This document shows positions 24,304 to 33,285 of a DNA stretch of 45,110 nucleotides, piece after piece. Positions within the stretch are counted from its first letter, which is position 1. Every line of letters begins with the position of its first letter. The notes beneath the pieces were generated by a model. The model was given only the letters and a program-made list of their open reading frames with translations. It was not told where the DNA came from and ran no database searches. The DNA comes from Rhizobium mayense (GTDB lineage: Bacteria > Pseudomonadota > Alphaproteobacteria > Rhizobiales > Rhizobiaceae), in the NCBI RefSeq assembly GCF_030272705.1, contig NZ_JARFYM010000041.1:1-45110 (forward strand). The letters are read 5' to 3'. The position numbers were made by a program, and so were the translations under genes.

Positions 24304-25073
24304 CAGAAATTGTCCTTGCGCTTGCGGATTTCGGCAAAAACTTCCTCGTTGCTGCGGCTTTCCATCAGCAGATTCCTGCGGATCGACGGATCGGCGGCGC
24401 GCAGGAAGGGATTGGTTTCCTTCTCCAGCGCGAGCGTCGTCGGGATGGTGAATTTGCCTTCGGCTCTTAGTGCCTCGATGTCGGCGGCGCGCGCTTTCAG
24501 CCTCTCATTGCCGGGATCAATGGTCACGGCGAAGCGGGCGTTGGAGAGCGTATATTCGTGGCCGAAATAGATGGCCGTCTCGTCCGGCAATACGGCAAGC
24601 TTCTGCAGGGACGCCCACATGTCCGCCGCCGGCCGTTCGAACAGCCGGCCGCAGCCGAGTGCAAAAAGTGTGTCGGCGGCAAAAAGCAGCTTGTCGTCGA
24701 CGAAGTGGTAACAGATATGGCCGGCCGTATGGCCTGGTGTCTCGATGACATTGACGGTGTGATTGCCGAACTCGAAGGTGTCGCCGTCGCCATGGGCGCG
24801 GTCGAGGCCGGGAATGGCGACAGCTTCGTTGATCGGACCGATGATCTCGCAGCCGAACTGCTCCTTCAGCGCCAGATTGCCCTCGACATGATCGGTGTGA
24901 TGATGGGTGGTGAGGATGTGGGTGATCGTCCAGCCGCGGCGTTCGGCGGCTGCCAGAATGGGCCCCGCCTCCGGAGCGTCGACCGACGCTGTATAGCCGC
25001 TTTCGGGGTCATGGACGAGTACGCCAAAATTGTCGGAGCGACAGATAAATACCTCTAATTCCAGGGGTTTCAT
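24303..25073 (-). CDS. gloB: Hydroxyacylglutathione hydrolase (glyoxalase II)
   Basis: GloB splits S-lactoylglutathione to lactate and glutathione, the second step of methylglyoxal detoxification. The 256 residues from the ATG at 25073 match the usual size. The metallo-beta-lactamase metal motif is TTHHHTDHVEGN, with further ligands in TPGHTAGH, FAADTLFALGCGRLFE and IYFGHEYT. The C-terminal HAGH domain holds the typical NPFLRAADPSIR. The frame extends to 25154 but without family sequence. Its promoter region faces the methyltransferase gene. Confidence 0.95.
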   Translation of the reverse strand: MKPLELEVFICRSDNFGVLVHDPESGYTASVDAPEAGPILAAAERRGWTITHILTTHHHTDHVEGNLALKEQFGCEIIGPINEAVAIPGLDRAHGDGDTFEFGNHTVNVIETPGHTAGHICYHFVDDKLLFAADTLFALGCGRLFERPAADMWASLQKLAVLPDETAIYFGHEYTLSNARFAVTIDPGNERLKARAADIEALRAEGKFTIPTTLALEKETNPFLRAADPSIRRNLLMESRSNEEVFAEIRKRKDNF

Positions 25074-25162
25074 GGTCGAAATAGTCCTTATCGATGCGGT
25101 TGACTCGGAATGTAGGCGGTTCGGCCTTGAAGTCCAACGGCCGGCTGATAACATTTATGGCG

Positions 25163-25918
25163 ATGCACGCCGATATCGTCGATCTCCGTCAATTCTATCA
25201 TTCCGAGCTTGGGCGCTTGGCGGAACAGTCTATCGCCATGGCGCTTTCTTCGATCTGGTCGCGGCTGCCGGAAGAACGTCTTGTCGGCCTCGGCTATGCC
25301 GTTCCTTATCTTGATCGTTTCCGCGCCGATACCGAGCGCACCTTCGCCTTCATGCCGGCGGGGCAAGGCGCCGTGAATTGGCCGGTGGATTCGGTATCGT
25401 CGACGGCGCTGATCTTCGATGAGGAATTGCCGCTGCCGGATAGTTCCATCGACCGGGTGCTGATGGTGCATTCGCTTGAATTCGCCGAGAGCCCGCGCGA
25501 GACGCTGAAGGAGCTTTGGCGGGTGCTGGCGCCCGGCGGCCGGCTCGTCATCGTCGTGCCGAACCGTAGGGGCGTGTGGGCGCGCATGGAGCACACGCCG
25601 TTCGGCTCCGGTCGCCCCTATTCGCGCGGGCAGCTCACCTCGCTGCTGCGCGAGACCAATTTCACGCCAGGGGCGACGGCGGAAGCGCTGTTCTTTCCGC
25701 CCTCAAAGCTGCGCGCCGTCTTGCGCCTCAGACGCGCTTTCGAGCGGGTCGGGCGTACCCTCTGGCCGGCTTTTTCCGGTGTCATCATCGTCGAGGCGCA
25801 GAAGCGGCTTTATCAGGGCCTGCCGGTCGCCGTGCGCGCCTCGCGCCGCGTCTTCGTGCCGGTATTGGCGCCGCGCGGCATCCCGACGACGCGCGACAGT
25901 GTGCAGTTGGACGGGTGA
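25163..25918 (+). CDS. Class I SAM-dependent methyltransferase
   Basis: This 251-residue protein has a Methyltransf_11-type fold. The region LPLPDSSIDRVLMVHSLEFAE, then LKELWRVLAPGGRLVIVVPN, is the acidic loop and the post-motif strands of the fold. The N-terminal SAM-binding glycine motif is weak. The C-terminal third ends in an Arg-rich stretch. Starts at 25157 and 25163 are both possible; I chose the second because homologues begin MHADIVDLRQFY. The substrate is unknown. It is divergent from gloB, and the pairing recurs in rhizobia. Confidence 0.78.
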   Translation: MHADIVDLRQFYHSELGRLAEQSIAMALSSIWSRLPEERLVGLGYAVPYLDRFRADTERTFAFMPAGQGAVNWPVDSVSSTALIFDEELPLPDSSIDRVLMVHSLEFAESPRETLKELWRVLAPGGRLVIVVPNRRGVWARMEHTPFGSGRPYSRGQLTSLLRETNFTPGATAEALFFPPSKLRAVLRLRRAFERVGRTLWPAFSGVIIVEAQKRLYQGLPVAVRASRRVFVPVLAPRGIPTTRDSVQLDG

Positions 25919-25974
25919 CTGTCAAACACTCGACAAATTCGTCAATCCGCATTAATGCCCAGGGGATGTCTAAA

Positions 25975-25990
25975 GCCGGAATTTTCCGGC
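25975..25990 (+). terminator. Hairpin between the methyltransferase gene and hisC
   Basis: GCCGGAA (25975-25981) and TTCCGGC (25984-25990) pair exactly, with AAA before and CTTT after. It stands 19 bases before the hisC start, so it may end the methyltransferase transcript or act on the hisC leader. Only a short T run follows. Confidence 0.5.
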
Positions 25991-26009
25991 CTTTCCCAAG
26001 GTCGATCCC

Positions 26010-27119
26010 ATGAGCATGGAAAAGAGCAAGCCTGTCCCGCGCCCCGGCATTCTCGATATCGCCGCCTATGTGCCGGGTAAGGAACATGCGCCGGGCGTAG
26101 CGCGGGTGTTCAAGCTCTCCTCGAACGAGACGCCATTCGGCGCAAGCCCCAAGGCTATCGAGGCTTTCCGCGCTGCCGGTGAGCACCTGGAGCGATATCC
26201 GGATGGGCAGGCCAGGGAGCTGCGCCAGGCGATCGCCGACGTTCATGGCCTGAACACCGCCAATATCCTCTGCGGCAATGGTTCCGACGAGCTGCTCGCC
26301 CTGCTCTGCCATGTCTACCTCGCCGCCGGCGATGAAGGCATCGTCACCGAACACGGCTTCCTGATCTACAAGATCCAGATCATGGCCGCAGGTGCGACGC
26401 CGATTACGGTGAAGGAGAAGGACCGCACGGTCGATGTCGACGCAATCCTCGCCGCCGTTACCGACAAGACCAAGATCGTCCTCATCGCCAATCCGGCGAA
26501 TCCGACAGGCACCTATGTGCCGGTCAGCGAAATCCGTCGTCTGCAGGCGGGTCTGCCGAAGCATGTCATCCTCGTGCTCGATGCGGCCTATGCCGAATAT
26601 GTCCGCCGCAACGACTATGAGGCCGGCCTCGAGCTCGTCTCCTCGAATTCCAATGTCATCATGACCCGCACTTTCTCGAAGATTTACGGGCTGGCGGCGT
26701 TGCGTGTCGGCTGGATGTACGGGCCGGTCGATATCGTCGATGCGCTGAGCCGTGTCCGCATGCCGTTCAACATGAATGGCGCCGCCATTGCCGCTGGTGC
26801 CGCCGCGATGCGCGATCAGGCCTTCATTGCACAGGCGGTTGCGCACAATATCCTGTGGATCGAGAAGGTGACGAGAGCTTTCGAAGCGCTCGGCCTCGAG
26901 GTGACGCCGTCGGTCGCCAATTTCGTGCTCGTCCACTTTCCCGAAACTGATGGCAAGCGGGCCGCCGATGCCGACGAGTTCCTGACCAGCCGCGGTTATA
27001 TCCTGCGGGCTGTGCGTGCTTACGGTTTCCCGAATTCGCTGCGCATGAGCATCGGCACGGAAGAGGCCAATCTGGGCGTCATCGACGCGCTCACCGAATT
27101 TATGGGACCCAACGCATGA
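26010..27119 (+). CDS. hisC: Histidinol-phosphate aminotransferase family enzyme
   Basis: This PLP-dependent class I/II aminotransferase has 369 residues. Substrate-binding starts with LSSNETPFGASP, and the cofactor sites are NPANPTG (161-167), D191 in LDAAYAEY, and the PLP lysine K224 in TFSKIYGLAALRVGW. The HisC group acts on histidinol phosphate and often also on aromatic keto acids. Its stop overlaps the tyrC start as ATGA, which favours a role in phenylalanine and tyrosine synthesis beside or instead of histidine. No other his gene is in the window. The ATG at 26010 follows a weak ribosome site. Confidence 0.9.
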   Translation: MSMEKSKPVPRPGILDIAAYVPGKEHAPGVARVFKLSSNETPFGASPKAIEAFRAAGEHLERYPDGQARELRQAIADVHGLNTANILCGNGSDELLALLCHVYLAAGDEGIVTEHGFLIYKIQIMAAGATPITVKEKDRTVDVDAILAAVTDKTKIVLIANPANPTGTYVPVSEIRRLQAGLPKHVILVLDAAYAEYVRRNDYEAGLELVSSNSNVIMTRTFSKIYGLAALRVGWMYGPVDIVDALSRVRMPFNMNGAAIAAGAAAMRDQAFIAQAVAHNILWIEKVTRAFEALGLEVTPSVANFVLVHFPETDGKRAADADEFLTSRGYILRAVRAYGFPNSLRMSIGTEEANLGVIDALTEFMGPNA

Positions 27120-28045
27120 GCAGCATTCAGTTCGACCGTATCGCGCTGATCGGCATCGGCCTGATCGGTTCGTCGATCGCCCATGATATCAAGCGCCTCG
27201 GCCTCGCCAAGGAAGTCGTGATCTCGACGCGTAGCGCGGAAACGCTGAAGCGCGCCGAGGAACTCAAGCTCGGCGACCGTTATACGCCGTCGTCAGCCGA
27301 GGCGGTCAAGGATGCCGATCTCGTCGTCGTCTCGGTGCCTGTCGGCGCTTCGGGAAGCGTTGCCGCGGAAATCGCCGCGCATCTGAAGCCCGGGGCCATC
27401 GTCACGGATGTCGGCTCGACCAAGGCCTCCGTCATCGCGCAGATGCAGCCGCATATGCCAGGCAACGTGCATTTCATTCCCGGCCATCCCATTGCAGGCA
27501 CGGAAAGGTCCGGGCCTGACGCCGGTTTTGCAGGGCTGTTCGAGGGCCGCTGGTGTATCTTCACGCCGATTCCCGGCACGGATGAACAGGCAATCAAGAG
27601 GCTTCGCCATTTCTGGGAAACGCTCGGTTCGCGTGTCGACGAAATGGATGCCGCCCATCACGACAAGGTGCTGGCGATCGTCTCGCACCTGCCGCATCTC
27701 ATCGCCTATAACATCGTCGGCACAGCTGATGATCTAGAGACGGTGACGAAATCGGAAGTGATCAAATATTCCGCCTCCGGCTTCCGTGACTTCACCCGTC
27801 TCGCCGCTTCCGACCCGACCATGTGGCGCGATGTCTGCCTGCACAATCGCGATGCCATTCTGGAGATGCTGGCGCGTTTCTCGGAAGACCTCGCCTATTT
27901 GCAGCGCGCCATCCGCTGGGGCGAGGGTGACAAGATCTTCGATCTCTTCACCCGCACCCGCGCCATTCGCCGCTCGATTGTCGAAGCCGGCCAGGACGTC
28001 GACGCCGCGGATTTCGGCCGTCACGCACTGGATGTGAAGAAGTAA
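27116..28045 (+). CDS. tyrC: Prephenate/arogenate dehydrogenase
   Basis: This NAD(P)-dependent enzyme oxidatively decarboxylates prephenate or arogenate towards tyrosine. The 309 residues begin with a Rossmann motif GIGLIGSS, then DVGSTKASVIAQM, GHPIAGTERSGP and the DAAHHDKVLAIVSHLPHLIAY helix, all typical of the TyrA dehydrogenase family. There is no chorismate mutase or ACT domain. It overlaps hisC by 4 bases, and the pair probably supply two successive steps of tyrosine synthesis. The gene name tyrC is used for the cyclohexadienyl form; whether arogenate or prephenate is favoured is unknown. Confidence 0.92.
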   Translation: MSSIQFDRIALIGIGLIGSSIAHDIKRLGLAKEVVISTRSAETLKRAEELKLGDRYTPSSAEAVKDADLVVVSVPVGASGSVAAEIAAHLKPGAIVTDVGSTKASVIAQMQPHMPGNVHFIPGHPIAGTERSGPDAGFAGLFEGRWCIFTPIPGTDEQAIKRLRHFWETLGSRVDEMDAAHHDKVLAIVSHLPHLIAYNIVGTADDLETVTKSEVIKYSASGFRDFTRLAASDPTMWRDVCLHNRDAILEMLARFSEDLAYLQRAIRWGEGDKIFDLFTRTRAIRRSIVEAGQDVDAADFGRHALDVKK

Positions 28046-28087
28046 GCATCAACCACCTTCTCCTCGCACGGGCGAAGGCGTTGATTT

Positions 28088-29101
28088 TCAGATCGGCGGA
28101 ATCTTGCCGAGCGGGATGAAGCCGCTCAGGGATAGGCGGCCGCGATCGGCGGTGAGATCGACGGAGACCTTGTCGCCGCCGGCTGCAAGCGATTTCAGGA
28201 GCTTCGTGGCAGTCTCGATCATGTTTTTGGCCGCCGGGATCGTTGCCTTCAAGCTGTCGCCCCATGGCCCGATCTGATTGATTTCCAGCCTAAATTTGCC
28301 GGACAGAAAGCCCTGATCGTCGAAATTGAAGGGGCCGGAGAGGGTCATGGTGCGGCCGTCGCCGATATCGATCACCACCTGACGGAGAACGCCGGCAGTG
28401 CCGTAGAGGCCATGTCCGTCGGTGCCGTCGAGCAAGCCGGCCTTGCCGGTCAAGGTGATATCGGCACTTGTCGACGCCGTCGGCAGCGTCTGCGGAAAAT
28501 CCTTGATGACTGCATTGGCGTTTTGAATGCCGATCGCAACATCCAGGTCGTCGCCGTTCTGGCGCGCGTGCATTTCGGTGCGGGCGGCGGTCACGTCGGC
28601 GCTCTGGCCGGTGAAGGAGGAGAGGATGCTGGCCTTCAGCCCCTCGATGACGGTCTCGCTCTGCGAGACGCCGCGGCCCTTGGCAACGAGATTCGATTGC
28701 AGGTCAGTCCATTCGGCCGACACCGTCAGACCCTGCGCGGTGCGGAATTCCGCCGGCGATTTCAGGTTCCATCCGATATGGTTCGGCAGATAGACCGGCG
28801 CTGACGCATGGAGGTTGTCGAAGGAGGCGGAAACGCCCTTCACATGATCGTCGATCGTCACCTTGGCGCAGGAGAGGCCAATCGCGAAGGGAAAGCCGCT
28901 GAAACCCATGTCGGCGCATTCGCCCGAGATGCCGGCGGCGTTTTGCTGGCCGAGCGCCTTCAGCACGTTGGCCTTCACCAGAGTGGTCGCATAAAACCAG
29001 CCGCCGGTATAAAGCGCAGCGAGGACCACGATTAGGCCCAGCCCGATGAGCCACATGCGTTTGCCTCTGCCTGACGTCACGCTCTGGCTTGACGCTGCCA
29101 T
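28088..29101 (-). CDS. DUF2125 domain protein, membrane-anchored
   Basis: The 337-residue protein starts at the ATG at 29101, with GGAG 6 bases upstream. A single membrane segment covers about residues 17-40 (MWLIGLGLIVVLAALY). The body carries family-like sequence GFPFAIGLSCAKVTIDD and FRTAQGLTVSAEW, then a C-terminal tail LSLSGFIPLGKIPPI. DUF2125 proteins are periplasmic-facing and of unknown function; they resemble AsmA-like repeat proteins. The reading frame stays open upstream to 29635, but that part is antisense to the cyclotransferase gene and is rejected. The gene is divergent from it. Confidence 0.85.
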   Translation of the reverse strand: MAASSQSVTSGRGKRMWLIGLGLIVVLAALYTGGWFYATTLVKANVLKALGQQNAAGISGECADMGFSGFPFAIGLSCAKVTIDDHVKGVSASFDNLHASAPVYLPNHIGWNLKSPAEFRTAQGLTVSAEWTDLQSNLVAKGRGVSQSETVIEGLKASILSSFTGQSADVTAARTEMHARQNGDDLDVAIGIQNANAVIKDFPQTLPTASTSADITLTGKAGLLDGTDGHGLYGTAGVLRQVVIDIGDGRTMTLSGPFNFDDQGFLSGKFRLEINQIGPWGDSLKATIPAAKNMIETATKLLKSLAAGGDKVSVDLTADRGRLSLSGFIPLGKIPPI

Positions 29102-29152
29102 GTTGTTCTCCAATGGTTGAACCGATGTGTTCACAGTGATTTGGCGTTGGAT

Positions 29153-29686
29153 ATGGACGAATTTTGGGTGTTTGGCTACGGATCGCTCATGTGGAATCCG
29201 GGGTTTAGCTATGTTGAAAAAGCAGAGGCGCTGATTTTCGGCTATCGCCGCTCCCTTTGCGTCCATTCCTGGGTCCATCGTGGCTCGGAGGCAAGCCCCG
29301 GTCTGGTGCTTGGCCTCGACCTCGGCGGCTCCTGCCGCGGCATGGCGTTCAGCATCGCTGCGGCCGAGCGGGATGAGGTGCTGGCCTATCTGCGCGAACG
29401 AGAGCTCGTCACCAAGGTCTATCTGGAAAAGACGCTGCCGATCCGCCTTGCGGACGGCCGGAGGGTGACCGCCGTCGCCTATATCGTCGACCGCAACCAT
29501 CAGCAATATGCCGGCGCGCTCGATGCCATGGAGGCGGCCCACATCGTCGAATCGGCCATCGGCCAATCCGGGCCAAACGACGCCTATGTCTTCAACACGC
29601 TGGCGCATCTGCGCGAAATGAAGATTCGCGATCAATGGCTTGAGCAGGTGGCGGGCGAGATCGAGCGGATGCGGAAAGCGTCTTAA
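29153..29686 (+). CDS. Gamma-glutamylcyclotransferase (ChaC family)
   Basis: ChaC enzymes split glutathione to 5-oxoproline and Cys-Gly. The 177-residue chain starts MDEFWVFGYGSLMWNPGF, with the substrate-binding FGYGSL motif at 7-12. The likely catalytic glutamate is E84 in YLRERELV. The end (GPNDAYVFNTLAHLREM) is family-typical. The ATG at 29153 is chosen by the family start; the frame opens 12 codons earlier. The ribosome site is weak. It is convergent with plsC; the coding regions overlap by 4 bases. Confidence 0.9.
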   Translation: MDEFWVFGYGSLMWNPGFSYVEKAEALIFGYRRSLCVHSWVHRGSEASPGLVLGLDLGGSCRGMAFSIAAAERDEVLAYLRERELVTKVYLEKTLPIRLADGRRVTAVAYIVDRNHQQYAGALDAMEAAHIVESAIGQSGPNDAYVFNTLAHLREMKIRDQWLEQVAGEIERMRKAS

Positions 29687-30486
29687 ACCGCGGCCGCCAC
29701 CTTCGCCTTGGCGATGTCAGCCAGGCGCTGCGCCGCCGTGGGCGGGACCGGCAGATGCGGATTGTTGGCGATGGTTTCGACCAGCAGTTCGTCGCTTGCC
29801 TTTTCCGTCTCTTCGATCAATCGCGCAAAGAAAGCGTCCGGGTCCAGGCCCGGCGGGATCGGCGGCAGGATGCGCACTTTGAAATGGCCGGGATATTTGC
29901 GGAAGGTGCGACGCGGCCAGAAGAGACCGGGGTGCATGGCCACCGCGACAACAGGGATGTTCAGATCGCGATACATGCGGGCGATGCCGTATTTGTAGAC
30001 CGGCTCGGCACCCGGCGGACGGCGGGTGCCCTCGGGATAGATGATCAGCTGCCGGCCGGTGGCAAGCTCTTCGCGTGTGCGCTTCAAGACATCGAACATC
30101 ACTTTGCCGCGGGCGCTGCGGTCGACCGGGATCATGCGCTGTTTCTTGGCATACCAGCCGAACAGCGGAATCCACATCAGCTCCCGCTTGAGGATATAGA
30201 CGGGATCGTCGAGATAGGGCAGCAGCGCGAAGGTATCCCAGAAGGATTGATGCTTCGGCGCGAAGATGTAGCTGCCGGCGGGAATATTCTCCAGGCCCTC
30301 GATTTCGCAGGTTGTGCCGACAATTGTCTTCATCAGCCAGACGCTGGATTTCGCCCAGGCTTTGGGGATCGCGTAGGCGGCCTTGCGCGGCATCAGGAAA
30401 TAGATGGGTGTGAGCACGATCATGCGAATGATCAGGTTCGCATAGAAGATCGTATTGAACAGGATCGAACGCAAGGTAATCATCAA
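29683..30486 (-). CDS. plsC: 1-acyl-sn-glycerol-3-phosphate acyltransferase
   Basis: PlsC adds the second acyl chain to lysophosphatidate, giving phosphatidate for membrane lipids. The 267-residue protein has a hydrophobic N-terminal anchor (about residues 5-32). The catalytic HX4D box is HQSFWD (79-84), and the glycerol-phosphate-binding box is PEGTR (151-155). Two ATGs stand together at the start. It ends against the ChaC gene, overlapping it by 4 bases. It follows the YdcF gene in the direction of reading by 95 bases, so the two may share a transcript. Confidence 0.92.
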   Translation of the reverse strand: MMITLRSILFNTIFYANLIIRMIVLTPIYFLMPRKAAYAIPKAWAKSSVWLMKTIVGTTCEIEGLENIPAGSYIFAPKHQSFWDTFALLPYLDDPVYILKRELMWIPLFGWYAKKQRMIPVDRSARGKVMFDVLKRTREELATGRQLIIYPEGTRRPPGAEPVYKYGIARMYRDLNIPVVAVAMHPGLFWPRRTFRKYPGHFKVRILPPIPPGLDPDAFFARLIEETEKASDELLVETIANNPHLPVPPTAAQRLADIAKAKVAAAV

Positions 30487-30581
30487 GGCCTTCCCAACAC
30501 GCCGGTTTTCGCCAGCATTCGAAGCTTTGCCTACACGATTACGCTGTCAATAAAAAGTCAGTCTGCACGCTGTCGGATATC

Positions 30582-31310
30582 TCAGCTCGGATCATCGCCC
30601 GGTTCGCGAGAGCGCAGGCCGAGCGGGCGTCCCAGGCCCGTGAGATTGCGGGCGCCGGCCAGAAGAACCTTGACGTATTCGGAGACCATGGTGCGCAGCG
30701 CATTGGGATCGGTAAACCAGTTCGTGGTCTTGAGATCGGAATTGACCACCGGATAGGGAATGAATTCCGTGGCCGGATCGACATATTTCAGCTCAGCCAG
30801 GCTGCGCGGCATGTGATAGTTGTTGGTCACCACCAATATGCTCTTGTAACCCCTGGCGTGGATCCACTTCGCAGCCTCACGGGCGTTGCCGATCGTGTCG
30901 ATGGCATCATAGCCGATATCGACGCAGCAATTGAAGAGACTGACAGGACTTTGGGTCAGCTTGCGGATTTGCGACGGCGTGGTGGTTGGATGCACACCCG
31001 AGATCAACAATCGATTGCCGGCGCCGGTGCGCAGGAGTTCCACGGCCTGGTCGATGCGCTGATAGCCGCCGGTGAGCACAACGATGGCATCCGCCTTCGG
31101 TTCTGCTGGCGGTTTCAGGGTGGTGATCGAATCGGCGAAATGCAGGAAGCCGCCGAAAACGACGGCGACGAGAATGATAAAGGCGAAGCCGCCCCAGCGG
31201 AGGAAGCGACGGAAAACACTGCGCCGGACAGGTCTCTCGCTGCGAGAGCGCTCCTGCTCCTGCAGCGTCTGCGAACTCACGGTCTTGCGAGTCGTCATCT
31301 CCATGCTCAT
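30582..31310 (-). CDS. YdcF family protein (DUF218)
   Basis: The 242-residue protein has one membrane segment (about 40-58, WGGFAFIILVAVVFGGFL) and a periplasmic DUF218 domain. Signals are DAIVVLTGGYQRIDQAVELL, LLISGVHP, and SILVVTNNYHMPRSLAEL. ElyC and SanA, with the same domain, affect the envelope and its resistance to vancomycin. The role here is unproven. It lies downstream of ftsX with a gap of 69 bases, within a likely ftsE-ftsX-ydcF-plsC unit. The two Met codons MSM at the start leave the start slightly uncertain. Confidence 0.87.
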   Translation of the reverse strand: MSMEMTTRKTVSSQTLQEQERSRSERPVRRSVFRRFLRWGGFAFIILVAVVFGGFLHFADSITTLKPPAEPKADAIVVLTGGYQRIDQAVELLRTGAGNRLLISGVHPTTTPSQIRKLTQSPVSLFNCCVDIGYDAIDTIGNAREAAKWIHARGYKSILVVTNNYHMPRSLAELKYVDPATEFIPYPVVNSDLKTTNWFTDPNALRTMVSEYVKVLLAGARNLTGLGRPLGLRSREPGDDPS

Positions 31311-31379
31311 GATTCGTCATTATCCGCAAATTGCGGCAAGGAACGGGCCATCAAATCGCAAAAAATCGTTGCCGCAGCG

Positions 31380-32426
31380 TCAGTTCTGCACACTTTCGGT
31401 CCTCCCTGGGTCGGAGCGGATCAAATCGATCTCGTAGATGGTGCGCATGACGGTGAAACGCGCCGTGACCGTGGTGAGCAGGGCGATGATGATCATGGTG
31501 GCGAGAATGCCGAGATAGCCGAGTGCGCCGACCGAGAATGTGCCGAACAGGGCCGTCGCCTGGTCGGTCTGCGGCGTGGCGATCGTGCGGCTTTGCAGAA
31601 AGCCGGCGCTCGCGAAGAAAAGCGCGGCAAGTGCGCTGCCCGCGGCCGACCCCTTCAGGCTGATCTTCAGGAAATGCTTCTGGAATTCCGTGGCGACGAA
31701 GGTGCTCTCGGCGCCGACGAAGTGCAGTACTTCGACGATGTGGCGGTTGCCGGAGAGCGCGCCGCGCGTGGCGAAAACCACGGTCAGCACCATGGCCGTG
31801 AAGACCAGCAGCAGGACACCGGTGCCGATGAGGACGGTGGTGTGCGCCATCGAGACCAGTCGATCGACCCAGGTGCGGTGGTCATCCAGCGACGCCTGCG
31901 GAATCTGATCCTTGAGAAGGTTGCGCATCGCCTCGAAATCGGGGGGATGCGTCTCGTCGATGGTGATGATTACCAGGCGCGGGACGGGCAGTTCCTTGAG
32001 GTCTAGGCCGGCGCCAAGCCAGGGTTCGAGCAGGCGAGCCGTCGCCGCCTCGTCGACGATCTGGCCGCTTTTGGTGCCGACGAAACCGAGCGCGATGTCG
32101 CGGGCGCTGGCGAGCGCCTTGTCCATATCGAGATTGTCATCCGGCTTGATCTGTATGGTGATCTCGCGGGAAATCTGGCTTTCCCAGCTTGCCGCTGTCG
32201 AACGCACCATGCTGACGGCGCCGAGCGTCAGGCACGCCAGGAAAGCCATGATGGCGATGACCACGATCAGCGCGTTACCCTGGATGTTGGAGGAAGGCAC
32301 GATCGGCCCGGTCGGGCGCACGCGCATCTCCGGCCGCCTCCTCTCCGGCGGAGGTGCGACGGGCCTTTCCTTGTTGTTGGTTGCCCTGGTGTTTGGGGCT
32401 CTCCTGCGGGGGGTGGGCTCAGTCAT
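31380..32426 (-). CDS. ftsX: Cell division protein FtsX
   Basis: FtsX is the membrane partner of FtsE. The pair transmits ATP hydrolysis to peptidoglycan hydrolases at the septum. The 348-residue protein has a Pro- and Arg-rich cytoplasmic start (about 1-50). A first membrane segment lies at about 51-75, and a periplasmic loop at about 75-200 with QIKPDDNLD. Three more segments hold VLIGTGVLLLVFTAMVLTVVFA and LGYLGILATMIIIALL. The start overlaps the ftsE stop by 8 bases. Confidence 0.92.
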   Translation of the reverse strand: MTEPTPRRRAPNTRATNNKERPVAPPPERRRPEMRVRPTGPIVPSSNIQGNALIVVIAIMAFLACLTLGAVSMVRSTAASWESQISREITIQIKPDDNLDMDKALASARDIALGFVGTKSGQIVDEAATARLLEPWLGAGLDLKELPVPRLVIITIDETHPPDFEAMRNLLKDQIPQASLDDHRTWVDRLVSMAHTTVLIGTGVLLLVFTAMVLTVVFATRGALSGNRHIVEVLHFVGAESTFVATEFQKHFLKISLKGSAAGSALAALFFASAGFLQSRTIATPQTDQATALFGTFSVGALGYLGILATMIIIALLTTVTARFTVMRTIYEIDLIRSDPGRTESVQN

Positions 32427-33078
32427 AGATATCGAGATGCCCTCCCGATAAAATCATGCGCCGCGCTTCGATCTGATCCATGAGGGTGAGATCGTGCGTG
32501 GCAATGACGACGGCCGTGCCGAGGCGATTGAGTTCGAGGAACAGGTTGAGCAGTCGTCTGGCCATTGGCGGATCGACATTGCCGGTCGGTTCGTCGGCAA
32601 GCAGGATCTCCGGGCGGTCGATCAGCGCGCGGGCAATGGCCGCACGCTGCTTCTCGCCGCCGGACAGCACCGGCGGCAGTACGTTGATGCGTTCGCCGAG
32701 GCCGACCCATTTCAACAGTTCCAATACGTCGGTGCGATAGGAACTTTCCTCCTTGCCACGTACGCGGAGCGGCAGGGCGACGTTTTCGTAAGTCGTGAGA
32801 TGTTCCAGCAGCCGGAAATCCTGGAAGACGATGCCGACGCGGCGGCGCAGCAGCGGCAGCTCGTTGCGCGGGATCGAAGAAATCTCGCGGTCGAACATGC
32901 GGATCAGTCCGCGGGTCGGCTGCAGCGACATGAAGAGCAGTCGAAGCAACGTCGTCTTGCCGGCGCCCGAGGGGCCTGTCAGGAACTGGAACGATTTCTT
33001 CGGAATGTCGAAGGTCAGGTCGCGGAGGATTTCCGGACCCATACCATAGCGCAAACCGACGTTCTCAAAATGAATCAC
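32419..33078 (-). CDS. ftsE: Cell division ATP-binding protein FtsE
   Basis: FtsE is the ABC ATPase of the FtsEX complex. The 219 residues from the GTG at 33078 match the family length. Walker A is GPSGAGKTT, the signature is LSGGEKQRAAIARALI, Walker B is ILLADEPTG and the switch histidine is in IATHD. The frame is open to a TTG at 33105; GTG is preferred because homologues begin (M)IHFENVGLRYG. It overlaps ftsX by 8 bases. Confidence 0.94.
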   Translation of the reverse strand: MIHFENVGLRYGMGPEILRDLTFDIPKKSFQFLTGPSGAGKTTLLRLLFMSLQPTRGLIRMFDREISSIPRNELPLLRRRVGIVFQDFRLLEHLTTYENVALPLRVRGKEESSYRTDVLELLKWVGLGERINVLPPVLSGGEKQRAAIARALIDRPEILLADEPTGNVDPPMARRLLNLFLELNRLGTAVVIATHDLTLMDQIEARRMILSGGHLDIYD

Positions 33079-33285
33079 GGGTGTCCAGTCTTCCGCAGTG
33101 TTCAATCAGGTGACTTGTTAACCAACGGCGTTAACAGCCGGTAAATTTTGCTGGAAAGGCGCCCGATTCATGGCGATCTTTGCGAAGCATTAACTAATAA
33201 AATTTACGACTGGGCAGGATTCGTTTCAATGCCCAGAATTCAGGTGGGCGTGAAACCATGTGGATCACCGGAAAGGGAGGTCGTC

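Noticed and set aside
29102..29635. N-terminal extension of the DUF2125 gene
   Set aside because: It is open frame antisense to the ChaC gene, with no ribosome site, whereas the ATG at 29101 has a good one.
33118..33135. CtrA box before ftsE
   Set aside because: TTAA occurs at 33118 and TTAAC at 33131, but the spacer is 9 rather than 7 bases, so it does not fit the consensus.
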